From the NCBI GenBank assembly GCA_038216465.1, contig JBBQQC010000005.1, positions 61,685-125,684 on the forward strand: a DNA stretch of 64,000 nucleotides, given 5' to 3'. Origin of the DNA: JACCZX01 sp038216465 (lineage in GTDB: Bacteria; Pseudomonadota; Gammaproteobacteria; Burkholderiales; Burkholderiaceae_F). The position numbers and the translations under genes were made by a program. Below the pieces are notes generated by a model. That model made no database searches. It saw only the letters and a program-made list of their open reading frames with translations, and was not told the origin of the DNA. Of this stretch, positions 8,356-17,191 are shown piece after piece. How positions within the stretch are numbered: position 1 is the stretch's first letter; each line of letters opens with the position of its first letter.

Positions 8356-9783
8356 ATGCAACTGCTCCCAATCATTCTGTCCGGCGGCTCGGGCACACGG
8401 CTGTGGCCGGTTTCACGAGAGGCGATGCCAAAGCCCTTCATGAAAATTGCCGGTGGCAAGAGCCTGCTGCAGATGACTTGGGAGCGCGCGAGCGCGCTGC
8501 CCGGTGTTTCCCACGCCGCAGTGGTCACCAATATGGCGTATTCATACAAGACCGCCGAAGAGTTGATGGACGAGTCTTGCGCGAAGCGGATCTCGCTGTT
8601 ACTTGAGCCGGTGGGCCGCAACACGGCACCCGCGGTCGCGCTTGCGGCGTTATGGGCGGAGGCGAAGTTCGGATCGGATGTGGTATTGGTCGTGCTCGCC
8701 GCCGATCACTTAATCGATCGTCAATCGGGCTTCAACGATGCCGTGGTCGATGCCGCCGCACTAGCTCAGCGCGAGGGGCGGCTGGTCCTTTTCGGCATCG
8801 AACCGTCCGGGCCAGAAACTGGGTACGGCTACATTGAATATGGCGCCCGGGTTGCGCGGTCGAGTGCGCACGAGGTCGAGCGCTTTGTCGAAAAGCCATC
8901 GATCGGCACGGCCACCGAATATCTTAAGGCCGGCAACTTCGTATGGAACAGCGGCATGTTCTGCTTTACCGCCACCGCAATTCTGGCCGCACTGGAAAAG
9001 CACGCGCCGCAGGTGCTACGAGCCGCGCAGCGTGTCGCGCAGTGCAGCGCCATCGGGGCGAGCGGCCAGGTGCAGTTCGACGCAGCCTCGTTTGCCGACC
9101 TGCCCGATATCTCGATCGATTATGCGGTGATGGAGAAAGCCGCGAATGTCGCAGTGATTCCATGCGCTTTTGGCTGGAGCGATATTGGCAGTTGGAAAGC
9201 CGTCGCCGAGACGCGCGAGACCGACGAAGCTGGCAACAGCACCGAAGGCGACACCATCCTGGTCAACTCTCGCGGCACGTATCTGCGATCGGAAGATCGG
9301 CTGGTGGCAGCAGTGGGAGTCGATGACCTCGTGGTCATTGATACGCCCGATGCGGTACTCGTAGCGCACAAAGATTCGAGTCAGCAAGTGAAGGATATTG
9401 TTGCCAAATTGAAGCGCGATGGTCACGTCACGACCAGGGAGCATCTGACCGTGCATCGGCCATGGGGCAAGTACACCGTGCTGCACGAGGCACCGCAGTT
9501 CAAGGTCAAGCGAATCGAAGTGAATCCGGGGAAGAAGCTATCGCTGCAACTGCACCATAAGCGTTCGGAACACTGGGTGGTCGTACAGGGCAGTGCGCGC
9601 CTGACAGTCGGCAACCAGACCGCCAACCTGGGGCCGAACGAATCAATTTACGTTCCGATGCAGGTAAAGCATCGGATCGAAAACGCGACTGATCAGACGC
9701 TCGTCATGGTCGAAGTTCAGTGCGGGGACTATTTGGGCGAAGACGACATCGTTCGCTTTTCGGACGACTTCGGACGGGCCTGA
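8356..9783 (+). CDS. manC: Mannose-1-phosphate guanylyltransferase / mannose-6-phosphate isomerase
   Basis: This bifunctional 475-residue enzyme makes GDP-mannose from mannose-1-phosphate and isomerises mannose-6-phosphate. The N-terminal nucleotidyltransferase has LSGGSGTRLWPVSRE and PKPF. NFVWNSGMF marks the sugar site. The C-terminal cupin (from about residue 360) has PWGKYTVLHE, LQLHHKRSEHW and VPMQVKHRIEN, the type II phosphomannose isomerase metal site. I chose the ATG at 8356 over a TTG one codon upstream. GDP-mannose feeds gmd, fcl and rmd elsewhere in the locus. Confidence 0.95.
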   Translation: MQLLPIILSGGSGTRLWPVSREAMPKPFMKIAGGKSLLQMTWERASALPGVSHAAVVTNMAYSYKTAEELMDESCAKRISLLLEPVGRNTAPAVALAALWAEAKFGSDVVLVVLAADHLIDRQSGFNDAVVDAAALAQREGRLVLFGIEPSGPETGYGYIEYGARVARSSAHEVERFVEKPSIGTATEYLKAGNFVWNSGMFCFTATAILAALEKHAPQVLRAAQRVAQCSAIGASGQVQFDAASFADLPDISIDYAVMEKAANVAVIPCAFGWSDIGSWKAVAETRETDEAGNSTEGDTILVNSRGTYLRSEDRLVAAVGVDDLVVIDTPDAVLVAHKDSSQQVKDIVAKLKRDGHVTTREHLTVHRPWGKYTVLHEAPQFKVKRIEVNPGKKLSLQLHHKRSEHWVVVQGSARLTVGNQTANLGPNESIYVPMQVKHRIENATDQTLVMVEVQCGDYLGEDDIVRFSDDFGRA

Positions 9784-9800
9784 CAGCGATCGTGGTCGCG

Positions 9801-10688
9801 CTATGGCAGCTGACGTAAGCAGTCAGTCAGCGACTCCCGCCAGTCCGGCACTTGCAACGCCCACACTGTGCGCGCTTTTTCCGTACTGAGACACGAGTTC
9901 GCCGGCCGCCGCGCGCATGTCGGAAACTCGCTCGTTTTGATCGGGAAAAGCGTGGGCTTCCGTACGCGTTGCTGAGTCAAACGGTTGGCGAAGATCTCGG
10001 AGGCAAAGCCGAACCAGCTCGTGACGCCACCGTTGACAACGTGCACCGTTTCGCCGTTGTTTACGCGTTCCCGCGCCACATCGCTCGACAAAATTTCTCC
10101 GAGCACCCGGCAAGTAGCCGTTGCGAGAAAGCCGGTGAAGGTGGGCGCACCAATCTGATCATCAACCACGCGCAGCTCCTCGCGTTCGGTGGCCAGGCGC
10201 AGCATGGTAGTCAGAAAATTGCGGCCGGCCGCTGCGTAGACCCAGCTCGTACGCAAAATCAGATGCGCGCAGCCAGAGTTGCGGATTCGCAGTTCGCCGT
10301 CTAGCTTCGAGCGCCCATAGGCTGATAACGGCGCACACGGATCCTCCTCCACATAAGGCAGCGCTTTGGTGCCGTCGAACACATAGTCGGTCGAGTAGTG
10401 AATCAAAGGAGCTTGGCGCTCGCGTGCTGCGTCCGCAAGCTCCCCGACGCTGATGCCATTGATCGTCAATGCTGACTGTTCCTCCGACTCGGCGCGTTCA
10501 ACATCGGTGTAGGCCGCCGCGTTCACGATCACATCCGGCGTCAGCGCCATCACTCGTGCTCGGATGCGCTGCGGCTGCGAAAGATTCAATGTCGAGCGAT
10601 CGGTTGCAATTACGGTTCCGAGCGGTGCCAAAGCGGCTGTCAAGCACCGGCCGAGCTGACCGTTGCTTCCAGTCAACAATATTCGCAT
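9801..10688 (-). CDS. rfbD: dTDP-4-dehydrorhamnose reductase
   Basis: RfbD performs the last step of dTDP-L-rhamnose synthesis, the NAD(P)H-dependent reduction of the 4-keto group. The 295-residue short-chain reductase has LLTGSNGQLGR at the N-terminus, YSTDYVFDG in the middle and the catalytic YGRSK. It follows rfbA with 15 bases between them on the same strand. Its 3' end faces the end of manC, only 17 bases away. The C-terminal portion has the substrate-binding PTFTGFLA and a serine/arginine-rich tail typical of RmlD. The enzyme complements RfbA, RfbB and RfbC encoded elsewhere in the window. Confidence 0.95.
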   Translation of the reverse strand: MRILLTGSNGQLGRCLTAALAPLGTVIATDRSTLNLSQPQRIRARVMALTPDVIVNAAAYTDVERAESEEQSALTINGISVGELADAARERQAPLIHYSTDYVFDGTKALPYVEEDPCAPLSAYGRSKLDGELRIRNSGCAHLILRTSWVYAAAGRNFLTTMLRLATEREELRVVDDQIGAPTFTGFLATATCRVLGEILSSDVARERVNNGETVHVVNGGVTSWFGFASEIFANRLTQQRVRKPTLFPIKTSEFPTCARRPANSCLSTEKARTVWALQVPDWRESLTDCLRQLP

Positions 10689-10703
10689 TGCAGCTTGAAC
10701 GTG

Positions 10704-11609
10704 TCAGGCGTGCGAGCCGGTGCCAGCATCCAAGATGCGCTCGTCGGCAATGCGCACCAAGTAGCGCGCATATGCGCTTTGGCCCATCGCATGCGCAAGA
10801 GCGACCATTGCTTCGCGGTCGATATAGCCCATGCGCCAAGCGATCTCTTCCGGACACGACACCTTGAGTCCCTGACGCTTTTCGAGCGTCGCAATGAACG
10901 TCGATGCTTCAAGCAACGAATCATGGGTGCCGGTATCAAGCCAGGCAATACCGCGCCCCATCACTTCGGCTCTTAGCTCGCCCCATTCCAGGTATTGGCG
11001 GTTTAGGTCGGTGATTTCGAGCTCACCTCGTGAAGATGGCTTCAGTTCTGACGCGATCGAAGGTGCTCTCTGGTCGTAAAAGTACAGTCCCGTTACGGCA
11101 TAGCTGGAACGTGCACGTTTCGGTTTTTCCTCCAGCGTCTTGGCTCGCCCCGCGTCGTCGAACTCGATCACTCCATAGCGTCCGGGGTCATTGACGTGAT
11201 ACGCAAATACCGTCGCGCCCCTCGCTTGCGCGTTTGCTCTCTGTAAAGCAGTGGGCAAGTCATGGCCGTAGAAGATGTTATCGCCTAGCACGAGTGCACT
11301 CTCACTGGCCCCGACAAATTCCTTGCCGATAACAAAGGCCTGCGCCAGCCCGTCGGGCGATGGCTGACTCGCGTAGCTCAGATTCAACCCCCAGCGCGAC
11401 CCGTCACCGAGCAACTCGGAGAAACGCGGAGTGTCCGCCGGTGTCGAGATGATCAAGATGTCGCGAATGCCCGCGAGCATCAGCGTGCACAGCGGGTAGT
11501 AAATCATCGGCTTGTCGTACACCGGCAGCAATTGCTTCGACAGGACGTGCGTGACCGGATAAAGGCGCGTGCCCGATCCTCCCGCCAGAACGATGCCCTT
11601 TCTCGCCAC
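10704..11609 (-). CDS. rfbA: Glucose-1-phosphate thymidylyltransferase
   Basis: RfbA makes dTDP-glucose from glucose-1-phosphate and dTTP, the entry step of the dTDP-L-rhamnose pathway. The 301-residue protein begins GIVLAGGSGTRLYPVTH. It contains VYDKPMIYYPL, the metal-binding ALVLGDNIFYGHDL and WLDTGTHDSLLEAS, all characteristic of RmlA. It sits between fcl and rfbD with gaps of 9 and 15 bases, so the three genes are almost certainly cotranscribed. The length is close to the family norm of about 290-300. Confidence 0.96.
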   Translation of the reverse strand: MARKGIVLAGGSGTRLYPVTHVLSKQLLPVYDKPMIYYPLCTLMLAGIRDILIISTPADTPRFSELLGDGSRWGLNLSYASQPSPDGLAQAFVIGKEFVGASESALVLGDNIFYGHDLPTALQRANAQARGATVFAYHVNDPGRYGVIEFDDAGRAKTLEEKPKRARSSYAVTGLYFYDQRAPSIASELKPSSRGELEITDLNRQYLEWGELRAEVMGRGIAWLDTGTHDSLLEASTFIATLEKRQGLKVSCPEEIAWRMGYIDREAMVALAHAMGQSAYARYLVRIADERILDAGTGSHA

Positions 11610-11618
11610 AGTAATCAG

Positions 11619-12608
11619 TCAGCCCGCAGCAGCCAGTTTCGTTCGCGGCGTCGGAAACTGTGAACGCAACCGGTCGATCATCTGTTCGATGCCCTGCTCA
11701 AGATCGATCTTCGGCTTCCAGCCCAGGCTGCGCATGCGCGAGCTGTCCATCAGTTTCCGCATCGTTCCATCGGGCCGCGACGAGTCAAAGCGAAGGCGGC
11801 CCTGGTATCCAACCTTGCGTGCTATGAGCTGCGCGAGTTCGGTGATCGTGATGTCCTCGCCGTACCCGATGTTGATCAGTGGATAGTAGTGGCTGCGCAG
11901 AAAGTCATCGAACGTCGCAGTGTCGAGAGACAGCAGCATCACGCAGCCATCCGCGAGATCATCACTATGTAGGAACTCGCGGCGAGGCTTTCCGGTGCCC
12001 CAAACGACGACTTCATCATCGCCGTTTAGCGCAGCCTCAAGCGTCTTGCGCAACAATGCCGGCAACACGTGACTTGTTTCAAGGTCGAAGTTATCGCCGG
12101 GACCATACATATTTGTTGGCATGGCCGCCAGAAATCGCATCCCATATTGCAGGTTGTAGGAGCGACACATCTCGATGCCGGCGATCTTGGCCACTGCATA
12201 AGCGCTATTGGTCGGTTCCAACTGACCCGTCAACAGATAATCTTCCTTTATCGGCTGAGGGCACTCGCGCGGATAGATGCAGGAAGAGCCGAGAAACAAC
12301 AACCTTTCAACCCCCGCGTGCCACGCTTCGTGCAGCACATTGGTTTGGATCGCCAAGTTGGTGTGAATGAACGTTCCGGGTAGCGTGCTATTTGCATGAA
12401 TGCCGCCGACCTTGGCAGCGGCGACGATCACGAACTCAGGCCGCTCGCTTTCAAAAAATTGATGAGTTGCTGAAGGCTCGGCGAGATCGAGCTCTCGATG
12501 CGTGCGCAATAAGAGATTGTCGAACCCAAGAGCGAGTAGACGGCGAACTATTGCCGAGCCCACCAGACCCCGGTGACCAGCCACAAAAATGCGGGAGTTC
12601 TTGTTCAT
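11619..12608 (-). CDS. fcl: GDP-L-fucose synthase
   Basis: Fcl epimerises and reduces GDP-4-keto-6-deoxymannose to GDP-L-fucose. The 329-residue protein has the NADP-binding FVAGHRGLVGSAIVRRL, the SCIYPRECPQPIKED stretch characteristic of the family, and the catalytic tyrosine/lysine in YAVAKIAG. NMYGPGDNFD follows. I chose the ATG at 12608 (MNKNSRIFVAGH) over an upstream in-frame start that adds nine arginine-rich residues. Its substrate would come from Gmd, encoded 25 kb away at 37.4 kb, where a competing reductase (rmd) is also present. Confidence 0.94.
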   Translation of the reverse strand: MNKNSRIFVAGHRGLVGSAIVRRLLALGFDNLLLRTHRELDLAEPSATHQFFESERPEFVIVAAAKVGGIHANSTLPGTFIHTNLAIQTNVLHEAWHAGVERLLFLGSSCIYPRECPQPIKEDYLLTGQLEPTNSAYAVAKIAGIEMCRSYNLQYGMRFLAAMPTNMYGPGDNFDLETSHVLPALLRKTLEAALNGDDEVVVWGTGKPRREFLHSDDLADGCVMLLSLDTATFDDFLRSHYYPLINIGYGEDITITELAQLIARKVGYQGRLRFDSSRPDGTMRKLMDSSRMRSLGWKPKIDLEQGIEQMIDRLRSQFPTPRTKLAAAG

Positions 12609-12692
12609 TAGCGATCGAGCCCGCCGACACGGCAAGCTGAGTGTTGGCTCGGGTATTCTCTCACGCGAAGCAGATCAGCTCTCAAACAAGAA
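12609..12692. promoter_or_regulatory. Short divergent promoter region between fcl and rfbC
   Basis: These 84 bases separate the starts of the minus-strand fcl-rfbA-rfbD run and the plus-strand rfbC-wzm run. It should contain both promoters. I cannot point to convincing boxes. The rfbC ribosome site is weak, with only an ACAAG run just before the ATG. Confidence 0.3.
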
Positions 12693-13238
12693 ATGATGGA
12701 GATCACCCCAACCGCGCTACCAGGTGTCCTACTAATCAAACCCCAGGTATGGAGCGACGCTCGTGGCTTCTTTCTGGAATCATGGAACGAGAAAAAGTTC
12801 GAACTCGCCGGACTGGACCTGCATTTCCGCCAGGACAATCATTCGCGATCTGTGCGCAACGTTGTGCGCGGTTTGCACTACCAACTAGTTCGGCCACAGG
12901 GCAAACTGGTCCGCTGTACACACGGAGTCGTCTTCGATGTGGCAGTTGATCTGCGTCGGAGCGCAGCGACTTTCGGTCGATGGGTCGGCGTCGAGCTCTC
13001 CGAGTTTAATCAGCACATGCTGTGGATCCCACCTGGCTTTGCGCACGGATTTCTGGTGCTGAGCGATGCTGCCGACGTTCATTACAAGGCGAGCGAGCTG
13101 TACGACGCAGCGTCTGACCGCGCCGTGCTCTGGAACGATGCTGACCTAGCAATCGACTGGCCGGTTTCGGATGCCCCGATTGTCTCCGACAAGGACGCGC
13201 ATGCGGCACATTTTGCAGATGCCGATCTGATCGATTAG
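12693..13238 (+). CDS. rfbC: dTDP-4-dehydrorhamnose 3,5-epimerase
   Basis: RfbC is the cupin epimerase that inverts C3 and C5 in dTDP-L-rhamnose synthesis. The 181-residue protein has GVLLIKPQVWSDARGFF, then FRQDNHSRS and RGLHYQ, which holds the catalytic histidine. VRCTHGVVFDVAVDLR and WIPPGFAHGF complete the active-site shell. It is the first gene of the plus-strand run that continues into the ABC exporter permease, seven bases later. An ATG one codon downstream is an equally possible start. Confidence 0.96.
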   Translation: MMEITPTALPGVLLIKPQVWSDARGFFLESWNEKKFELAGLDLHFRQDNHSRSVRNVVRGLHYQLVRPQGKLVRCTHGVVFDVAVDLRRSAATFGRWVGVELSEFNQHMLWIPPGFAHGFLVLSDAADVHYKASELYDAASDRAVLWNDADLAIDWPVSDAPIVSDKDAHAAHFADADLID

Positions 13239-13245
13239 GCACGCT

Positions 13246-14079
13246 TTGCAAAGCGCAAATTCGCCACCATCGATCTCCTTGAGGACCCTCGCTTCGGGTT
13301 TCTGGGAGCAGCGCGAGCTTCTCTATCAAATGATCAAACGCGATGTTCTCGGCCGCTACCGCGGCTCGGCCCTGGGCGTCGTTTGGTCCCTCGCGCACCC
13401 CGTGCTGATGTTGATCGTCTACACATTTGTGTTTTCGGTTGTATTCACGACCCGGTGGCCGGGAACCGCATCCGATAGCAGGCTGAACTTTGCCGTCATT
13501 CTCTTTGCGGGGATGATCGTCTTCGGAATTTTCGCCGAATGTGTGCAGCGGGCTCCGGGCATCATCGTCAGTCAGCCGAATTTCGTAAAGAAAGTCGTGT
13601 TCCCGCTGGAGATAATGGCGTGGACAACGTTGGGAGCTGCGCTGTTTCATGCGGGAATCAGCCTCTGCGTGCTCACAGTCCTGATCGTGATCGTGAAAGG
13701 CGGCCTGCCGTGGACGGCGGTTTTCTTGCCTGCTGTGCTAATACCTTTGATGTGTCTCACCCTGGGATTGACGTGGTTCTTTTCGGCGCTGGGCGTGTAT
13801 GTACGAGATGTCAGTCAGTTGTTGGGCGTTGCCGTGACTGCAGTGATGTTTTTGTCGCCGTTGTTCTATCCGTCGTCTGCGCTTCCGGCCGACCTGCGTT
13901 GGCTGACGGACGTCAACCCAATAGCCTTTTCGATTGAACAAACGCGAGACGTTCTGATTTTCGGAAACCGTCCTAACTGGCGCTTGCTGGCTGAATACAC
14001 CGCCGCCGGCTTTTTAGTCATGTGGCTGGGGTTTGCGTGGTTTCAGAAAACGCGGCGCGGCTTCGCCGACGTTCTTTAG
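13246..14079 (+). CDS. wzm: ABC-2 type polysaccharide export permease (Wzm)
   Basis: This 277-residue membrane protein is the transmembrane subunit of an O-antigen or capsule exporter. The amphipathic N-terminus (FWEQRELLYQMIKRDVLGRYRGS) and the following WSLAHPVLMLIVYTFVFS are typical of Wzm. About six hydrophobic spans are visible. The LGVYVRDVSQLLG and FLSPLFYP signatures of the family are in the second half. The start is uncertain: a TTG at 13246, seven bases after rfbC, gives a full-length protein, while the first ATG (near 13330) would remove the amphipathic N-terminus. The matching ATPase gene is not adjacent; it lies at 25.7-27.2 kb on the opposite strand. Confidence 0.92.
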   Translation: MQSANSPPSISLRTLASGFWEQRELLYQMIKRDVLGRYRGSALGVVWSLAHPVLMLIVYTFVFSVVFTTRWPGTASDSRLNFAVILFAGMIVFGIFAECVQRAPGIIVSQPNFVKKVVFPLEIMAWTTLGAALFHAGISLCVLTVLIVIVKGGLPWTAVFLPAVLIPLMCLTLGLTWFFSALGVYVRDVSQLLGVAVTAVMFLSPLFYPSSALPADLRWLTDVNPIAFSIEQTRDVLIFGNRPNWRLLAEYTAAGFLVMWLGFAWFQKTRRGFADVL

Positions 14080-14092
14080 CCATCGACGTCCG

Positions 14093-15079
14093 ATGATTTC
14101 GAAGGTTTTCGCCGCGGCGCTGCGCGCCTGGCTTCCCATTGCGGTCAGTGTCGCGGCTCTCGGCCTTGCGGTCTCCCTTGCCGATCTTCATGCCTTTCGC
14201 GGCCTGTCCTCACGAGTGCAGTGGGATCGTCTGCCTGTGATCGTGCTGCTGGTCGGCGCGATTGTCCTGATGTTTGGATGGCGTTGGCGGACGCTGCTGA
14301 TCGGGGCGCTATCGATAACTCGTGCCATCGAGGTCGCGGCGCTTGGTCTGGGTGGCAACCAGATCTTTCCTTTCAGAGGAGGTGACGCGTTGCGCGTCGT
14401 GCTCTCGTCTCGCGGAGCAGCCGCGCCGTCGATCCACGCAGCCGTGTCTGCCATCGCGATCGAAAAATTGTTTGATCTAGTTGCGGTAGCCGCCTTCGGA
14501 CTCGCTGCCGCGGCTACCGTGATGAGGAAAGGTCACGGCGAAATCAATATCGCCGCGATTGCGACGGCAATACTGGCTATCGTCGTGGTCACGATTCTGG
14601 CAGCGCGTTCGACTTGGTTGACGAAGGTAATTCGCGCGCTATCCAGGGCGATCCGTCTGTCGCCGCGACTCTATCGACACCTGTTACGTCCTTTGGTCCA
14701 TCTACGTCAATCAACGACCGCCGCTCGCTCGACGGTCCTGCTGCTGCAAACCGCATTTATCTGGCTTGTTCTGTATGTTCTAGCGTACGTTGCTATTGCG
14801 CAGTTGATCGGTATAAAGCTCGAACCGGCCGACGTCATGGTGCTGCTTTTTGCCGGATCGATTGGGGTCGCCATTCCGGCGGCACCGTCGGGAATCGGGA
14901 CGTTCCACGCGGCGATCGTGTCCGCCTTTATCCTTCTCGGAAAACCCGGCTCCGAAGGATTGGTTCTGGCGGTTGCGATTCATGCCGTCTTCTTTGTCGG
15001 GCTCTGTGTCAGCGGGCTGATCGCGCTGGTATTCGGCTCTCGGCGTTTCCGGTTGTCAGTGCGTGGGGTCAACACTTGA
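14093..15079 (+). CDS. Polytopic membrane protein of the lysylphosphatidylglycerol synthase TM / UPF0104 family
   Basis: The protein has 328 residues with roughly eight hydrophobic segments. LGLGGNQIFPFRGGDALRVV and the later AAPSGIGTFHAAIVSAF correspond to the N-x-x-x-P-x-R-x-G-D-x-x-R and PGGxGxxE/H-like motifs of the family. Relatives include the membrane half of MprF and many flippase-like proteins encoded in polysaccharide clusters. Its role here is not known; lipid or lipid-linked sugar translocation is a guess from the family. The ATG at 14093 follows the wzm stop by 13 bases. Its stop overlaps the TTG start of the next gene (TTGA). Confidence 0.8.
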   Translation: MISKVFAAALRAWLPIAVSVAALGLAVSLADLHAFRGLSSRVQWDRLPVIVLLVGAIVLMFGWRWRTLLIGALSITRAIEVAALGLGGNQIFPFRGGDALRVVLSSRGAAAPSIHAAVSAIAIEKLFDLVAVAAFGLAAAATVMRKGHGEINIAAIATAILAIVVVTILAARSTWLTKVIRALSRAIRLSPRLYRHLLRPLVHLRQSTTAARSTVLLLQTAFIWLVLYVLAYVAIAQLIGIKLEPADVMVLLFAGSIGVAIPAAPSGIGTFHAAIVSAFILLGKPGSEGLVLAVAIHAVFFVGLCVSGLIALVFGSRRFRLSVRGVNT

Positions 15080-16356
15080 AAGCCTATTTTTATCGATTGC
15101 TGGCGCGGTATGTCGGCCTGTTTGCTCGGCCCGCGGACTCGCTAGTCAACGTTGATCCACCCAGCGCAGAACTCGACCAGCATCTGGCGAACTGTCGTTC
15201 GATATCGATTGATGAGGCAGCGGCGCACCCGCTTGCCGCGGATTTTTATCTGTTAAACGGCACGCTGCATTACGAGCGTGATATTCAGGCCTACTTGACG
15301 CGCCTGCGTCCCGCGATGAAAGACCAGGCACGCTTGATCGTCGTCTATTACAGCTCTTTGTGGCGGCCCCTTCTTAGCCTCGCAACGCGCCTAGGCTTCC
15401 GGACCAAGACGCTTGAATGGAACTGGCTGTCGCACGAAGACATGGCAAATTTCATGAGACTTGCCGACCTCGAGGTGGTCCGGCGCGAGCCCAAGGTCCT
15501 GCTGCCCGTATATATCCCGCTGATCAGCCCGATCATCAATCGGTATCTAGCACCGTTGCCACTGGTCTCGAGCCTGTGCTTCGTCAACGTACTGGTAGCA
15601 CGGCCAGCGGCGACTTCGGCAGCCCCTGCTCGGGCGATGTCTGTTTCCGTCGTGGTACCTGCTCGCAACGAAGCGGGCAACATCGACGCCATCATCTCCC
15701 GGTTGCCACGCATGGGCCCCGAAGATGAATTGATCTTTGTCGAAGGGGGTTCCACCGACGACACATGGGCAAGGATCTGCGATGCGCAGGTGCGCTATGC
15801 CAGCGTAAAAAGCATCGTCATCGCACAACAGGACGGCAAGGGCAAGGGAGACGCAGTACGTCGCGGGTTCGCCCTGGCACGCAACGAAGTCCTGATGATT
15901 CTGGACGCCGACTTAACCGTTCCCCCCGAGGAACTGCCGAAGTTCTATGGGGCTATCGCCAGCGGCAAAGGCGAATTCATTAACGGCAGTCGCCTTGTCT
16001 ATCCGATGGAAAAGCGTGCAATGCGCTTTCTGAATTTGATCGCCAACAAATTTTTCGCGGTTGCCTTCTCATTCGTTCTTGGTCAGCGCTTCAAAGACAC
16101 GCTGTGCGGCACTAAGGTCATTTCGCGCGGCAACTATCAGCGATTGGCCAGAGACCGCGCCTATTTCGGCGAATTCGATCCCTTCGGCGATTTTGATCTT
16201 CTTTTCGGCGCCGCCCGGATGGCTCTTCACATCGTCGAGATACCCATAACCTACCGCGAGCGTACGTATGGCGAGACCAACATCTCAAGATGGCGGCACG
16301 GCGCGTTACTGGTTGCGATGCTTACGGTCGCGGCGCGCCGTTTGAAATTTATCTAA
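15076..16356 (+). CDS. GT2 glycosyltransferase with a degenerate methyltransferase-like N-terminus
   Basis: The product has 426 residues from a TTG overlapping the previous stop. The C-terminal ~235 residues are a clear GT2 domain: SVSVVVPARNEAGNID, FVEGGSTDDTW, the metal-binding ILDADLTVP, and GTKVISRGNYQ, as in dolichol-phosphate-mannose-synthase-like enzymes. The first ~185 residues look like the second half of a class I methyltransferase. LIVVYYSSLWRPLL resembles the strand after the SAM site, and WLSHEDMANFMRLADLEVV a late helix. The glycine-rich SAM-binding motif is absent, so methyltransferase activity is unlikely. The sequence directly upstream codes for the preceding membrane protein in another frame, so this is not a simple frameshift. 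Confidence 0.8.
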   Translation: MKAYFYRLLARYVGLFARPADSLVNVDPPSAELDQHLANCRSISIDEAAAHPLAADFYLLNGTLHYERDIQAYLTRLRPAMKDQARLIVVYYSSLWRPLLSLATRLGFRTKTLEWNWLSHEDMANFMRLADLEVVRREPKVLLPVYIPLISPIINRYLAPLPLVSSLCFVNVLVARPAATSAAPARAMSVSVVVPARNEAGNIDAIISRLPRMGPEDELIFVEGGSTDDTWARICDAQVRYASVKSIVIAQQDGKGKGDAVRRGFALARNEVLMILDADLTVPPEELPKFYGAIASGKGEFINGSRLVYPMEKRAMRFLNLIANKFFAVAFSFVLGQRFKDTLCGTKVISRGNYQRLARDRAYFGEFDPFGDFDLLFGAARMALHIVEIPITYRERTYGETNISRWRHGALLVAMLTVAARRLKFI

Positions 16357-16360
16357 GCCG

Positions 16361-17098
16361 ATGACCCCAAGCGCCGCGGAAAGACAACAAAATCATCGCG
16401 ATCTCTGGCAGTCGAAGCCCGTGCTGCGAGAGGTTTACGGGCACCTTTATCGACGCATCGCCGCAGCGTGCCGTCCGGGCTTAACGATCGAGGTAGGCGG
16501 CGGATCTGGAAATTTCAAACAGTTCGCACCCGACGTGCTGTCATTCGACATCGTGCATGAGCCCTGGCTGGACTTTGTTGCGGACGCTCAGTCGCTGCCT
16601 CTACGCTCCGCCAGCGCCGTGAATATCGTCATGCTCGACGTGCTGCATCACATCGAGTATCCGATCCGGTTCTTGAAGGAAGCTGCGCGCGTCCTGCAAC
16701 CCGGGGGCCGCGTCATTTTCGTCGAGCCGGGTATTACTCCCCTCAGTGGAATCGTGTATCGAACGGCACACGAAGAGCCTGTGGATTTGAATGCTGATCC
16801 TCTTCTTGAAGGCTTACCCGACCCCAAGAAAAATCCATACGTCGGAAATCAGGCGATCCCCACTCTGCTGACCGGCTCCCATTCGGCCCGCCTGCGAGAA
16901 ATCGAGCCTTCGCTCAAAATGATTACTCTGCAGCGCCTGAGCTTGTTGGCTTATCCGCTGTCCGGTGGATTCAAGCCCTGGACGCTGCTTACCGCGGCAG
17001 CCGCACGCAAACTTCTCTGGCTGGAAGACCGTGTCGAATCGCTGCTCGGGCCGCTGATGGGTTTTCGTCTATTGGCGGTGTTTGAAAAGCTCAAGTAA
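16361..17098 (+). CDS. Class I SAM-dependent methyltransferase
   Basis: This 245-residue protein has the SAM-binding motif TIEVGGGSGNFKQF near residue 45. LDVLHHIEYPIRFLKEAARVLQPGGRVIFVEPG follows, the motif IV to VI arrangement of small-molecule and glycan methyltransferases. Only four bases separate it from the GT2 gene, so it probably acts in the same pathway, perhaps O-methylating the growing sugar chain. The exact acceptor cannot be deduced. Confidence 0.85.
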   Translation: MTPSAAERQQNHRDLWQSKPVLREVYGHLYRRIAAACRPGLTIEVGGGSGNFKQFAPDVLSFDIVHEPWLDFVADAQSLPLRSASAVNIVMLDVLHHIEYPIRFLKEAARVLQPGGRVIFVEPGITPLSGIVYRTAHEEPVDLNADPLLEGLPDPKKNPYVGNQAIPTLLTGSHSARLREIEPSLKMITLQRLSLLAYPLSGGFKPWTLLTAAAARKLLWLEDRVESLLGPLMGFRLLAVFEKLK

Positions 17099-17191
17099 CG
17101 ACAACGTAACCTTCAAGTGAGCATCGGCCCTCGGAGTTATAGATCGCCTTGATGAAATCTGTGACGAACGCGCGAGAAAAGAGGCGTTAAC

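Noticed and set aside
9801..9835. Inverted repeat GCTGAC/GTCAGC near the end of manC as a terminator
   Set aside because: The stem is only six bases with a long loop, has no T-run, and lies within the rfbD coding sequence.
14614..15075. Upstream extension of the GT2 glycosyltransferase frame at 15076
   Set aside because: This part coincides with the well-formed flippase-like membrane protein in another frame, and its translation is basic and featureless. It does not supply the missing methyltransferase half, so no frameshift is inferred.
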